A stretch of 64,000 nucleotides of DNA, taken from the NCBI RefSeq assembly GCF_011751865.2, contig NZ_CP061770.1, positions 1,178,001 through 1,242,000 on the forward strand, given 5' to 3'. This DNA comes from Salinibacterium sp. ZJ70 (lineage in GTDB: Bacteria; Actinomycetota; Actinomycetes; Actinomycetales; Microbacteriaceae). Under the pieces are notes generated by a model. That model made no database searches, was not told where the DNA came from, and was given only the letters and a program-made list of their open reading frames with translations. Shown here piece by piece: positions 46,422 through 61,145 of the stretch (position 1 is the first letter of the stretch; every line of letters starts with the position of its first letter). Both the position numbers and the translations under genes were made by a program.

Positions 46422-47219
46422 TCAGTGGGTGATGAGCTTCGAGAGGAAGTCTTTGGCGCGTTCGCTCTTCGGATTCGTGAAGAACTCGCTGGGCGTCGCC
46501 TCTTCGACGATGCGTCCGTCGGACATGAAGATGACGCGGTCGGCGGCTTTGCGCGCGAACCCCATCTCATGGGTGACGACGATCATCGTCATGCCCTCCT
46601 TGGCGAGGGCGACCATGACGTCGAGGACTTCGTTGATCATCTCGGGGTCGAGCGCGCTCGTCGGCTCGTCGAAGAGCATGACCTTCGGTTTCATGGCGAG
46701 TGCGCGGGCGATCGCGACGCGCTGCTGCTGACCTCCGGAGAGCTGTGCGGGGAGCTTCGACGCCTGCTGCTCGACGCCGACGCGCTCGAGCAGTGCCCGT
46801 GCCTCGCGTTCGGCGTCGTCCTTCTTCATGCCGCGGACCTTGATGGGGCCGAGAGTGACGTTGTCGAGCACGGTGAGATGCGCGAACAGGTTGAACGACT
46901 GGAACACCATGCCCACGTCCGAGCGGAGCTCCGCGAGGGCCTTGCCCTCCGCCGGGAGCTCGCGGCCGTCGATGGTGATGCTGCCGCTCGTGATCGTCTC
47001 GAGTCGGTTGATGGTGCGGCACAGCGTCGACTTGCCGGATCCGGACGGCCCGATGACGACGACGACCTCGCCCTTGTGGACGGTGAGCTCGATGTCGGCC
47101 AGCGCCTGGAAGTCTCCGTAGTGCTTCTGCACACCGGTGAGGACGACGAGCGGGGTTCCTCGGGCCGCGTCGACGCCCGCGGGGAGCGGGTCGGCGGCGC
47201 CCTGTGCATCCGTTGCCAT
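46422..47219 (-). CDS. gluA: Amino-acid ABC transporter ATP-binding protein, GluA-like
   Basis: A 265-residue ATPase of the polar amino-acid uptake family. Walker [10 protein letters not shown] (about residues 58-66), Q-loop [13 protein letters not shown], signature LSGGQQQR and Walker [14 protein letters not shown] are all present. The first 25 residues before the domain are a variable, Ala-rich extension. ATG 47217-47219 has a TAGGGT box 7 nt upstream and no good Shine-Dalgarno. First gene of the importer operon, divergent from pheS. Confidence 0.93.
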   Translation of the reverse strand: MATDAQGAADPLPAGVDAARGTPLVVLTGVQKHYGDFQALADIELTVHKGEVVVVIGPSGSGKSTLCRTINRLETITSGSITIDGRELPAEGKALAELRSDVGMVFQSFNLFAHLTVLDNVTLGPIKVRGMKKDDAEREARALLERVGVEQQASKLPAQLSGGQQQRVAIARALAMKPKVMLFDEPTSALDPEMINEVLDVMVALAKEGMTMIVVTHEMGFARKAADRVIFMSDGRIVEEATPSEFFTNPKSERAKDFLSKLITH

Positions 47220-47221
47220 AG

Positions 47222-48408
<1,187 letters not shown>

Positions 48409-48409
<1 letters not shown>

Positions 48410-50892
48410 TGCGCGTCCCGATGAGCTGGCTGGGCGAGTGGGTCGATCTTCCGGAGGCGGTGACGCTCGAGCACCTGCATGAGGCGCTCGTGAAGGTGGG
48501 CTTCGAGGAGGAGGACACCCACGGGGTGGCCCTCACGGGCCCCATCGTCGTCGGCAAGGTGCTCTCGATCGAGCCCGAGCCCCAGGCGAACGGCAAGACG
48601 ATCAACTGGTGCCAGGTGGATGTCGGCGAGCCCGAGCCCCGCGGCATCGTGTGCGGCGCGCACAACTTCGTCGTCGGCGACAAGGTCGTCGTGACGCTTC
48701 CGGGCGCCGTGCTCCCCGGTCCGTTCCCGATCGCGGCGCGCAAGACGTACGGCCACGTGTCGGACGGCATGATCGCCTCCGCGCGCGAGCTCGGCATGGG
48801 CGACGAGCACAGCGGCATCATCCGCCTCGAGGAGCTCGGGCTCGACCCCGAGGTCGGCACCGACGCGATCGCGCTGCTCGGCCTGGACGACGCCGCTGTC
48901 GAGATCAATGTGACGCCCGACCGCGGCTACGCGTTCTCGATCCGCGGTGTCGCGCGCGAGTATTCGCACTCGACCGGTGCGGCGTTCCGCGACCCGGCCG
49001 ACACGATCGAGGTCACGCCCGCATCCGGCTACCCGCTGACGATCACCGACGATGCGCCGATCCGCGGCAACGCGGGATGCTCGGTCTTCGCGGTGCGCGT
49101 TGTGCGGGGCATCGACCCGAGCCGCCCGACGCCCCCGTGGATGGCGTCGCGTCTGCGTCTTGCGGGGATCCGCTCGATCTCGCTCGCGGTCGACATCTCG
49201 AACTACGTGATGCTCGAGCTCGGTGTGCCGAACCACAGCTACGACCTCGCGAAGGTCGATGCCGGCGGGCTCATCGTGCGCCGCGCGGTGCCGGGCGAGC
49301 AGCTGGAGACCCTCGACGGCAAGGTGCGCACCCTCGACCCCGAGGACATGGTGGTCGCTGATGCGCAGCGTCCGCTCGGCCTCGGTGGCGTCATGGGCGG
49401 CGCGTACAGCGAGCTGAGCGACACGACGAGCGATGTGCTCGTCGAGGCGGCGATCTGGGACCGGATCTCTGTCGCCCGTTCGGTGCGCAGGCACAAGCTC
49501 CCGAGCGAGGCCGCCAAGCGCAACGAGCGCGGCGTCGACCCTCAGCTCGCCGAGAAGGCCGTCACGCGTGTGGCGCAGCTTCTCGTGGAGCTCGCCGGCG
49601 GCACGATCGATGAGCTCGGAACCCTCTACGATGCGTCGCAGCCGCTCGCGGCGGTGCGCATGCGCGCGAGCCGTCCTGCCGAGGTCATGGGCGTCGACTA
49701 TTCCCGCGAGGAGGTCGTCGGCACGCTCGAGCAGATCGGCGCGACCGTCGAGACGGATGGCGACGAGCTCGTCGTGACGCCGCCGAGCTGGCGCCCCGAC
49801 CTCGTCGACGACGTCTCGCTCATCGAGGAGGTCGCGCGCATCACCGGCTACGCGCGCATCCCCGCGGAGCTGCCCATCGCGCCCGCGGGCCGCGGGCTCA
49901 CGCGCGAGCAGCAGGCCAGGCGTCGCGTCGCTCAGACGCTCGCCGCCGCAGGATCCACCGAGGTGCTCGCGTACCCGTTCGTGTCGGATGCCACGGCTGA
50001 GCTGTGGGAGCCGGGCGCGCCGTCGGTGCGACTCGCGAACGCGCTCGATGCGCACGTGTCGCTGCTGCGCCGCACGCTGCTGCCGGGTCTCATCGAGATC
50101 GCGCACCGCAACGTCTCACGCGGGCTCACCGATCTCGCGCTGTTCGAGGTCGGACGCGTCTACCAGCCGTCGACTGACGCTGCCGCGGGAACGGACTTCC
50201 TCCCGCTCGGCGGCGCGCGTCCCACCGACGAGATGCTCGCCGAGCTCGATGCGAGCCTTCCCGCGCAGCCGCGTCACGCCGCAGGGCTCTTCCTCGGCGA
50301 CCGGGTGGCGAAGCAGCCCGGTGTCGCGCCGGTCGCGTCGGGTCTCGCCGATGCGCTCGACGCGGTTCGCCAGGTGGGTCTCGCCCTCGGTCTCACGATC
50401 GATGTCGCGCAGGGTGCGCACCCCGCGCTGCACCCCGGCCGCACCGCCGAGCTGCGCGTCGGCGACCGTGTCGTCGGCGTCGCGGGCGAGCTGCTGCCCT
50501 CGGTTGCCGCCGAGGCGGACCTGCCGCGCGTCGTCGCGGTGTACGAGCTCGACCTCGATCTGCTCATCGAGCTCGCGGATGGCGAGCGTCACGCGACGCC
50601 GATCCGCAGCCTCCCCGCGGCCACCCAGGATCTCTCGCTCGTGGTGAGCGCCGAGGTGCCCGCGGCCGACGTCCAGGCGGCGATCGCCGAGGGTGCGGGG
50701 GAGCTGCTCGAGAGCATCCGCCTCGTCGACGACTACCGCGGTCAGGGTGTCGAGCCTGGCACGAAGTCGCTGACCTTCGCGCTGCGCTTCCGCGCCGCCG
50801 AGCGCACGCTCACCGCGGCCGAGGCGACGGAGGCGAAGCTCGCGGGCCTCGCCGTAGCCGCCGAGCGCTTCACGGCGACGCTGCGCGAGTAG
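48409..50892 (+). CDS. pheT: Phenylalanine--tRNA ligase beta subunit
   Basis: An 827-residue beta subunit. It opens MRVPMSWLGEWVDLP, has the tRNA-binding OB domain (GPIVVGKVLSIEPEP, about 45-59), the B3/B4 editing domain, B5, and the C-terminal ferredoxin-like anticodon domain (about 735-827, SLPAATQDLSLVVSAEVP at its start). The ATG is in a TGATG overlap with pheS. A long open frame to 47800 in this frame overlaps pheS and is spurious. A perfect terminator follows 12 nt after the stop. Confidence 0.97.
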
Positions 50893-50904
50893 TCACTCCA
50901 CACG

Positions 50905-50944
50905 CGAGAAGGGCCGGCCGCTGTCGAGCGACCGGCCCTTCTCG
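50905..50944 (+). terminator. Terminator of pheS-pheT
   Basis: A perfect 13-bp stem (50905-50917 with 50932-50944) with a 14-nt loop. Confidence 0.85.
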
Positions 50945-50983
50945 TTGGGTGGTGGCTGCGTGCGCGCGCCTCGCGTCGAAGGC

Positions 50984-51421
50984 ATGGACTCCCGCCGCAC
51001 TCTCCCGCTGGTCGCCGCGCCGCTCGCCCTCACGCTCGCACTGTGCGCGTGCACCGTCGCCGAGACGGTCTGCCTCTTCCCCGCGTACAGCTCATGGGGT
51101 GAGGTCGTCGAGTCGGCCGATCTGGTCGTGGTCGGCACGGTCATCTCGGTCGCCGCCGTCATCGCCGGCGACGCGCGCCAGGGCGAGCAGATCGAGGTGT
51201 CGATGCCGGGTACGAAGAGCGCACCCGCAGCGGGCATCCGCCCCCTGGGGGAGATCGACGCGAACGCCCTGGTGCTCGCGCTCGCGGCGTTCCCCGGGCG
51301 CCCCTGCTCGCCGCTCACTCCCACGCAGGCTGTGTTCGGGATCGGTGACGATGGCACCGTGCTCGAGCCGAACGGCGATGCCGGCTTCCTGCCATCTGAC
51401 CTCAACTGGCTCGAAGGCTGA
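50984..51421 (+). CDS. Hypothetical lipoprotein, 145 aa
   Basis: A small exported protein: the N-terminus MDSRRTLPLVAAPLALTLALCAC has a charged start, hydrophobic core and lipobox L20-C21-A22-C23, so Cys23 is probably lipidated. The mature part has a Val-rich beta stretch (VVESADLVVVGTVISVAAV split about 38-56) and one more Cys pair. No family recognised. ATG 50984 is chosen as it gives a proper signal peptide; an ORF opening at 50945 would precede it with 13 odd residues. Confidence 0.65.
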   Translation: MDSRRTLPLVAAPLALTLALCACTVAETVCLFPAYSSWGEVVESADLVVVGTVISVAAVIAGDARQGEQIEVSMPGTKSAPAAGIRPLGEIDANALVLALAAFPGRPCSPLTPTQAVFGIGDDGTVLEPNGDAGFLPSDLNWLEG

Positions 51422-51441
51422 CGTCGGCTCGCCAGGCATGA

Positions 51442-51473
51442 CGAAGGGCCCGCCGCAGACGGCGAGCCCTTCG
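51442..51473. terminator. Bidirectional terminator
   Basis: CGAAGGGC/GCCCTTCG (51442-51449 with 51466-51473) plus an inner CGCC/GGCG helix (51451-51454 with 51461-51464) between the convergent lipoprotein and DUF937 genes. Confidence 0.75.
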
Positions 51474-51493
51474 GTGCATCGAAGATGGAGCGG

Positions 51494-52063
51494 TTACTTC
51501 TTGCCGCCGCCGAGCAGTCCGCCGAGTCCGCCGAGCAGGTCGCCGAGGTCGAGCCCGCCACTCGACGAGGACGTCGACGACGAGCCACCACCGAGCACCG
51601 AGCCGAGCAGATCGCCGAGCCCGCCGAGGGGGTTGTCGTCAGCCTTCTTGGCTGCGCCCTGGTCGCTGCCCCCGAAGAACCGGTTCGCGAGCCACGCGAG
51701 CACGATGGGCGCGACGATCGGGAGGATCTTCTCGATGATGTCGCTCGTGACATCCGACTTCGCCGAGCTGCCGGCGAGCTTCGCCGCGACCTTGTCGGTG
51801 TTGTCGCCGAACACGTTCTTCACGATCTTCGAGCCGTCAGCGGTGTCGACATCGTCGACCGACGCGATCTTGTCGTCGCTGTGCTTGGCGAGCGCCTTCG
51901 TGAGCGAGGCCTCGCCGCCCTTGTCAGCGTTCGCCTTCATGCCTCCGACGAGGCCGGGGATGATCTGGGCGACGGCGTCTTCGGCGACGCTCGTGTCGAT
52001 GCCGAGCTTCTTCGCAATATCGGCGACGGGAATCTGCTTCAGAAGATCGTCGTAGTCGGCCAT
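51494..52063 (-). CDS. DUF937 domain protein
   Basis: A 189-residue protein. Residues 5-110 form the helical DUF937 domain (LLKQIPVADIAKKLGID, AVAQIIPGLVGGMKANA); a hydrophobic segment IIEKILPIVAPIVLAWLANRFF lies at about 119-140; the tail is Gly/Ser/Leu-rich with GDLLG repeats and ends GGLLGGGKK. The family has no fixed role. ATG 52061-52063 has AAGGA 5 nt upstream; a start 33 nt further up is less likely. It is divergent from the arg operon. Confidence 0.85.
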   Translation of the reverse strand: MADYDDLLKQIPVADIAKKLGIDTSVAEDAVAQIIPGLVGGMKANADKGGEASLTKALAKHSDDKIASVDDVDTADGSKIVKNVFGDNTDKVAAKLAGSSAKSDVTSDIIEKILPIVAPIVLAWLANRFFGGSDQGAAKKADDNPLGGLGDLLGSVLGGGSSSTSSSSGGLDLGDLLGGLGGLLGGGKK

Positions 52064-52162
52064 GGTGGTCCTTCCGTACGGGTAACGTGCGCTCACTTTA
52101 TCGCGCAGTCACGGCCCCGAAATGCGGCGATTCGGCCCGCGGATTCGGGCATCCGGGTCTGA

Positions 52163-52168
52163 TAGCCT
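52163..52168 (+). promoter_or_regulatory. -10 box TAGCCT of the arginine leader and operon
   Basis: TAGCCT ends 6 nt before ATG 52175. Transcription would start on the leader peptide, not on argC, which begins 149 nt further on. I see no clear ArgR-box palindrome in 52064-52174. Confidence 0.55.
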
Positions 52169-52174
52169 CGGAGC

Positions 52175-52258
52175 ATGAGTCAGCGGGTCACGGTCGAGAG
52201 CGTTCAGCTCCGTCGTGCTCGCCGCGTGCGCCGAATCTCGGCGACGCCGCGCAGCTGA
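52175..52258 (+). CDS. Arginine-rich leader peptide upstream of argC
   Basis: A 27-codon ORF with a leaderless ATG and eight Arg codons; codons 13-20 read RRARRVRR, six Arg in eight, including CGU, CGC and CGA. It ends with TGA 52256-52258, 65 nt before argC. Overlapping its second half are two mutually exclusive stems. Leaderless amino-acid-rich leader ORFs are known for trp and other biosynthetic operons of actinobacteria; one for arg is, to my knowledge, not established. Whether it is translated is inference, but the codon bias is hard to explain otherwise. Confidence 0.6.
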   Translation: MSQRVTVESVQLRRARRVRRISATPRS

Positions 52259-52287
52259 CTCGATCAGTGTTTCGTGTGGCGTCGCCG
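52229..52287 (+). promoter_or_regulatory. Alternative hairpins of a candidate arg attenuator
   Basis: Stem A: CGCCGA 52229-52234 with TCGGCG 52238-52243. Stem B: 52239-52252 with 52274-52287 (14 bp, two wobbles; CGGCGACGCC is perfect). They share 52239-52243 and cannot coexist. A ribosome stalled on codons 13-20 (52211-52234) would cover stem A and part of the left arm of stem B. There is no T-run after stem B, so the readout (Rho, pausing or translation) is not evident. Confidence 0.45.
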
Positions 52288-52323
52288 CTCCGGTCCCGAT
52301 TCCACGAAGCCTAAGGTTGAAGC

Positions 52324-53373
52324 ATGTCCATCTCCGTCGCCGTCGCGGGCGCCAGCGGCTATGCGGGAGGCGAACTCCTGCGTCTGCTCGCTGGTCATCC
52401 CGAGTTCGAGATCCGCGTCGTCACCGCCCACTCCAATGCCGGTCAGAAGCTCTCGAGCGTGCATCCGCACCTCACGAGCCTGCGTGACCTCGAACTGCAG
52501 CCAACGGACGCGAGCGTGCTCGCCGAGGCGGATGTCGTCTTCCTCGCGCTCCCGCATGGAGCGTCCGGCGAGATCACCGCGCAGCTGCCCGACGACGTCC
52601 TCGCCGTCGACTGCGGCGCCGACCACCGTCTCACCGACCCTGCGGCCTGGGCTGCTTTCTACGGCGGCGAGTATCACGGCGCGTGGACGTACGGCATGCC
52701 CGAGCTTCTGATCGACGGCGGCGCGGCGAAGCAGCGTGAGAACATCCCCGGAACGAACCGCATCGCGGTTCCCGGATGCAACGTGACGGCGATCACCCTG
52801 GGGCTCGCTCCCGGCATCGCGGCGGGTGTCGTCGAACCCGACGACCTGGTCTCGGTGCTCGCTGTGGGCACCTCGGGTGCGGGCAAGGCGCTCAAGCCGA
52901 ACCTGCTCGCGAGCGAGATCATGGGCAGCGCTTCGGCATATGCGGTCGGCGGCATTCACCGTCACACGCCCGAGATCATCCAGAACCTCACCGCGGCGGG
53001 CGGCACGGGTGTGAGCATCTCGTTCACCCCGGTGCTCGTCCCGATGTCGCGCGGCATCCTCGCGACCTCGACGGCGAAGCTCGCCCCCGGCGTCACCGCC
53101 GCACAGGTGCGCGAGGCGTGGGAGGCAGCGTACGCCGATGAGGCGTTCGTGCATGTGCTGCCCGCGGGGTCCTTCCCCGGCTCGAACGAGACGACGGGCG
53201 CGAACACCGCGCTCATGGGGCTCGCGATCGACGAGAACGCGGGCCGCGTGGTCGTCGTGTCGGCGATCGACAACCTCGTCAAGGGCACCGCGGGAGCCGC
53301 GGTGCAGTCCACCAACATCGCTCTCGGTCTTCCCGAGACGCTCGGTCTTCCCGTGAATGGAGTCGCCCCGTGA
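52324..53373 (+). CDS. argC: N-acetyl-gamma-glutamyl-phosphate reductase
   Basis: A 349-residue NADPH-dependent reductase, third step of arginine synthesis. The Rossmann loop [14 protein letters not shown] is at residues 9-22 and the catalytic Cys152 in VPGCNVTA. First enzyme gene of argC-J-B-D-F, each overlapping the next by 4 nt. AAGG lies 7 nt before ATG 52324. Its control probably involves the upstream Arg-rich ORF. Confidence 0.97.
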   Translation: MSISVAVAGASGYAGGELLRLLAGHPEFEIRVVTAHSNAGQKLSSVHPHLTSLRDLELQPTDASVLAEADVVFLALPHGASGEITAQLPDDVLAVDCGADHRLTDPAAWAAFYGGEYHGAWTYGMPELLIDGGAAKQRENIPGTNRIAVPGCNVTAITLGLAPGIAAGVVEPDDLVSVLAVGTSGAGKALKPNLLASEIMGSASAYAVGGIHRHTPEIIQNLTAAGGTGVSISFTPVLVPMSRGILATSTAKLAPGVTAAQVREAWEAAYADEAFVHVLPAGSFPGSNETTGANTALMGLAIDENAGRVVVVSAIDNLVKGTAGAAVQSTNIALGLPETLGLPVNGVAP

Positions 53374-54521
53374 GCGTCACCGCCCCATCCGGATTCACTG
53401 CGGCGGGCATCGCCGCAGGCATCAAGGGCTTCGACAAGCTCGATCTCGCGCTCGTCGTCAACGAGGGGCCGCTGCACACCGCCGCGGCCGTGTTCACGAG
53501 CAACCGCGCGAAGGCCAACCCGATCATCTGGTCGCAGCAGGTCATCGCCGACGGCACGGTGAGCGCCGTCATCCTCAACTCGGGCGGCGCCAACTGCTTC
53601 ACGGGTGCCGAGGGATTCCAGACCGCCCACGCGACGGCGGAGGCCGTCGGCGCGGCTCTCGGCGTCTCGGCTGGCGATGTTCTCGTGTGCTCGACAGGGC
53701 TCATCGGCGACCAGCTTCCGCGCGAGAAGCTCATCGCGGGAGCCCACGCCGCGGCCGAGGCGCGCACCGCGGATGGCGGCGTTGCCGCGTCCGAAGCCAT
53801 CATGACGACCGACTCGAAGCCCAAGCGCGCTGTTGTGAGCCGCGACGGATGGACCATCGGCGGCATGGCGAAGGGTGCGGGCATGCTCGCTCCGGGCCTC
53901 GCGACGATGCTCGTCGTCATCACGACCGACGCGGTCCTGACGCCCGCGGAGGCCGATCGGGCCCTGCGCTTCGCGACCCGCGTCACCTTCGACCGCCTCG
54001 ACTCGGACGGCTGCATGTCGACCAACGACCAGGTGACGCTCCTTGCCAGCGGCGCCTCCGGCATCGAGCCCGACCTCGACTTCTTCTCGGCCGCCCTGCA
54101 GGCCCTCTGCATGGATCTCGCGTTCCAGCTCCAGCAGGATGCCGAGGGTGCGAGTCACGACATCGTCATCGAGGTCATGAGCGCGGCGACGGAAGAGGAT
54201 GCCGTCGAGGTCGGTCGTGCGATCGCCCGCAACAACCTGTTCAAGGCAGCCGTGTTCGGCAACGACCCCAACTGGGGGCGAGTGCTCGCCGCGATCGGCA
54301 CGACGAACGCGGCGTTCGACCCGTACGACGTCGACGTCTCCATGAACGGCGTCCGCGTGTGCACGAAGGGCGGCCCTGACCGTCCACGCAGCGAGGTCGA
54401 TCTGACGCCTCGGCAGCTGCTGCTGCAGCTCGAGCTCAACGCGGGGCATTCCGGCGCGATCATTCTCACGAACGACCTCACGCACGACTACGTCCACGAG
54501 AACAGCGCGTACTCGTCATGA
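53370..54521 (+). CDS. argJ: Glutamate N-acetyltransferase / ornithine acetyltransferase
   Basis: A 383-residue ArgJ, which recycles the acetyl group from N-acetylornithine to glutamate. It is made as a precursor that cleaves itself between Ala178 and Thr179 in [14 protein letters not shown]; the new N-terminal Thr is the nucleophile. The C-terminus [12 protein letters not shown] is typical. GTG 53370 overlaps the argC stop. A linear acetylation route (argE) is thus unnecessary. Confidence 0.96.
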   Translation: MSVTAPSGFTAAGIAAGIKGFDKLDLALVVNEGPLHTAAAVFTSNRAKANPIIWSQQVIADGTVSAVILNSGGANCFTGAEGFQTAHATAEAVGAALGVSAGDVLVCSTGLIGDQLPREKLIAGAHAAAEARTADGGVAASEAIMTTDSKPKRAVVSRDGWTIGGMAKGAGMLAPGLATMLVVITTDAVLTPAEADRALRFATRVTFDRLDSDGCMSTNDQVTLLASGASGIEPDLDFFSAALQALCMDLAFQLQQDAEGASHDIVIEVMSAATEEDAVEVGRAIARNNLFKAAVFGNDPNWGRVLAAIGTTNAAFDPYDVDVSMNGVRVCTKGGPDRPRSEVDLTPRQLLLQLELNAGHSGAIILTNDLTHDYVHENSAYSS

Positions 54522-55431
54522 GCGGCGGCAAGAATCCCCTCGAGGAACTCGACCCGCGCGCACAGGACGCTCCGGCGAAGGCTGCGACGCTCATCGAGTC
54601 GCTCCCGTGGCTGAAGCGCTTCGCGGGCCGCGTCATGGTCATCAAGTTCGGCGGCAACGCCATGGTCGACGCGGAGCTGCAGCGCGCCTTCGCCGAGGAC
54701 ATGGTCTACCTCCGCTCGGTGGGCATCAAGCCCGTCGTCGTGCACGGCGGTGGGCCCCAGATCTCGGCCATGCTCGAGCGCCTCGGCATCCACAGCGAGT
54801 TCCGCGGCGGCTACCGCGTGACCACCCCTGAGGCGATGGAGATCGTGCGGATGGTGCTCACCGGCCAGGTGAGCCGCGAGCTCGTCACGCTCATCAACCA
54901 CCACGGCCCGCTCGCCACGGCGATCTCGGGCGAGGACGCGGGGCTCTTCCAGGGCCGACGTCGGGGCGCGGTCGTCGACGGCGAGACCGTCGACATCGGA
55001 CTCGTGGGCGATGTCATCGCCGTCGACCCGGCCGCCGTGCTCACCGCTATCGACGCCGGACGGATCCCCGTCGTGTCGTCGATCGCGCCGGATATCGACG
55101 TGCCCGGGCAGTCGCTCAACGTCAACGCGGACTCCGCGGCGGCGGCACTCGCGGTCGCGCTCGGAGCCGAGAAGCTCGTCGTCCTCACGGATGTCGCAGG
55201 CCTCTACAGCGACTGGCCGAACCGCGATTCGCTCGTCTCGCACATCACGCGCGATGAGCTCGCCGCGCTTCTGCCGAGCCTCGAGTCGGGCATGATCCCC
55301 AAGATGTCGGCGTGCCTCGAAGCCGTCGACGGGGGAGTGCCGAAGGCGGCGATCATCGACGGCCGCCGCCCGCACTCGGTTCTTCTCGAGATCTTCACGG
55401 ATGCCGGAATCGGCACAGAGGTGGTGTCCGC

Positions 55432-55435
<4 letters not shown>
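54518..55435 (+). CDS. argB: Acetylglutamate kinase
   Basis: A 305-residue amino-acid kinase. Motifs: VIKFGGNAM (about 43-51), [10 protein letters not shown] (73-82), [14 protein letters not shown] (88-101) and [28 protein letters not shown] split at 205-232. The N-terminal 30-residue helix is of the kind found in arginine-inhibited hexameric enzymes, so feedback inhibition is likely. It overlaps argJ by 4 nt. Confidence 0.96.
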
Positions 55436-57551
<2,116 letters not shown>

Positions 57552-57559
57552 GACGACAA

Positions 57560-57590
57560 GAGCGGGCCCCGATCAGATCGGGGCCCGCTC
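57560..57590 (+). terminator. Terminator of argC-argF
   Basis: Perfect 15-nt arms (57560-57574 and 57576-57590) separated by one base, 8 nt after the argF stop; likely also used by the convergent gene. Confidence 0.9.
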
Positions 57591-57608
57591 ATGCGTGTTC
57601 AGGGGGCG

Positions 57609-58346
57609 TCAGCTGTTCATGCTCACGAAGTTCGGGTCGCTCAGGATCACTGAGAACATCACGGCCCACAAGATGATCGCGGCGAGGATGCCCGCCGACA
57701 GCGGGACGTAGAACGCGATCTTGCGCTTCACGAGAAGGAAGATCGACAGTGCAGCGGCGACCACGTACAGGATCACGTGGCTCGCGACGATGATCGCGGC
57801 GGCGGCCCCGACCTCCCCGTTGAAGCCGTCGAGGCCCTGCTGACGGAATGACTCGTCAAGGGCTGCAGGATCCAGGGCGAGTGTCGCGAGCAGTGCGAAG
57901 AGCACCCCGAAGAGACCGAGCACGAGCAGGATGATCGTGAGCACGACGTCCCACACCTTGCGGCGTGCCGGGGGAGCGGCGAAACCGGGCTGACCGTACA
58001 CGGGAGCTCCCGCGGCGGGGTAGCCGGGCTGCTGGCCGTACGGCTGCTGGCCGTAGGGCTGCTGATCGGCGCTCGGCTGCGTGTACGCAGGCTGGGCCGG
58101 CGAGGACTGACCGTATGCGGGCTGACCGTACTGCGGCTGGCCGTACGCGGGCTGCTCGGCGGCCTGACCGTAGGTCGGCTGCGGCGCGGAACCCGGCTGA
58201 CCGTAAGCGGGCGGGGTGGCTGCGGCGGGCGGCGCAGAGGCCGAGGGTGAGCCTTCGACCGGCGCGAACTCACCGTAGCGCGGCGTCGGAGGGGTGCCGC
58301 CTGCAGGCGGGACGGGAGGGACCGTGGGCGTGTTCGGCTCGGACAT
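57609..58346 (-). CDS. Membrane protein with Tyr/Gln/Pro repeats, DUF6264-like
   Basis: A 245-residue protein in two parts. Residues 1-128 are a disordered, low-complexity tail with about ten YGQ(P/Q) or PAYGQ units and the RYGEFAP segment; residues 130-235 contain three membrane helices (VLTIILLVLGLFGVLFALL, then AAAIIVASHVILYVVAAAL, then VPLSAGILAAIILWAVMF). The outline resembles the DUF6264 proteins of Microbacteriaceae; the family match is by eye. TATGGT lies 6 nt before the ATG. It interrupts argF-argH on the opposite strand. Confidence 0.75.
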   Translation of the reverse strand: MSEPNTPTVPPVPPAGGTPPTPRYGEFAPVEGSPSASAPPAAATPPAYGQPGSAPQPTYGQAAEQPAYGQPQYGQPAYGQSSPAQPAYTQPSADQQPYGQQPYGQQPGYPAAGAPVYGQPGFAAPPARRKVWDVVLTIILLVLGLFGVLFALLATLALDPAALDESFRQQGLDGFNGEVGAAAAIIVASHVILYVVAAALSIFLLVKRKIAFYVPLSAGILAAIILWAVMFSVILSDPNFVSMNS

Positions 58347-58352
58347 GGCAAA

Positions 58353-58358
58353 ACCATA
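58353..58358 (-). promoter_or_regulatory. -10 box TATGGT of the YGQP-repeat gene
   Basis: On the minus strand the hexamer ends 6 nt before ATG 58346; leaderless. Confidence 0.45.
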
Positions 58359-58375
58359 GCGATATCGCGGACTTC

Positions 58376-60462
<2,087 letters not shown>

Positions 60463-60487
60463 GCGCTCGGCCTCCTGGTTCCGCAGC

Positions 60488-61072
60488 CTAGGCGTCGTCC
60501 AGGCCGCGCAGGGCGGCCGCGACGCACTCGGCGGGGTCGGCGACGCTGTCGGTGGACGCCCACCACGTGAGCGATTCCATGATCGCGGTGTGCACGGCGG
60601 CGCCGAGCACGACGGGCATGAGGTGGTTCGTGGATTCTCCGCGTCGACGGGCGATGAAGGCGACGAGTTCCGACTTCCAGGCATCGAACGTCGATGACTG
60701 GGATGCACGCAGCTCGGGAGACAGCGCGATGAGCCGCAGTCGTGCGCGCATGACAGCGAGATCGTCGTCCGTGAGTGCGAAGACGCGGACGACGACATCG
60801 GAGATGGCGGTGATGGCTGGCAGCGCGTCATCCGCGTGCCGCATGCCATCGCGCAGTGCATCGATCGACTGCTCCAGCCCGCCCCACACGATGTCCGACT
60901 TGGAGGGGAAGTAGCGATGCAGCGTGCGCAGGCTCACCCCGACGGCGTGCGCGAGCGTGGCCATCGACACGTTCTCGAACCCGACGCGTTCGATGTGGGC
61001 GAGAGCAGCGGCCCGAAGCTCCTCGACGTCGGCGACAGGCGGTCGGCCTCGGCGTGGGCTGCTGGGGGTCAT
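60488..61072 (-). CDS. TetR/AcrR family regulator
   Basis: A 194-residue regulator. The helix-turn-helix is about residues 28-60 (VSMATLAHAVGVSLRTLHRYF, then PSKSDIVWGG), a form seen in actinobacterial regulators with acyl-CoA-like ligand domains. ATG 61070-61072 is used; a GTG directly before it is possible. It is divergent from an SDR/flavoprotein operon, with a 25-bp palindrome between, so it most likely represses that operon and itself. The ligand is not known. Confidence 0.88.
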   Translation of the reverse strand: MTPSSPRRGRPPVADVEELRAAALAHIERVGFENVSMATLAHAVGVSLRTLHRYFPSKSDIVWGGLEQSIDALRDGMRHADDALPAITAISDVVVRVFALTDDDLAVMRARLRLIALSPELRASQSSTFDAWKSELVAFIARRRGESTNHLMPVVLGAAVHTAIMESLTWWASTDSVADPAECVAAALRGLDDA

Positions 61073-61100
61073 CACACCACGGTAGTGCGTGGGTCGCGTG

Positions 61101-61125
61101 ATTTATGACAGTATGTGCCATAAAT
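61101..61125. promoter_or_regulatory. 25-bp palindromic operator between tetR and the SDR gene
   Basis: ATTTATGaCA (61101-61110) and its complement TGcCATAAAT (61116-61125) match at 9 of 10 positions around a 5-nt centre. It is AT-rich, lies 28 nt from the tetR start and 20 nt from the SDR start, and overlaps both promoter regions, as expected for a TetR operator. Confidence 0.75.
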
Positions 61126-61145
61126 ACAGCGCCAAGGAGGTCGCC

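Noticed and set aside
52064..52174. ArgR box before argC
   Set aside because: I looked for an AT-rich imperfect palindrome of about 18 bp and found none.
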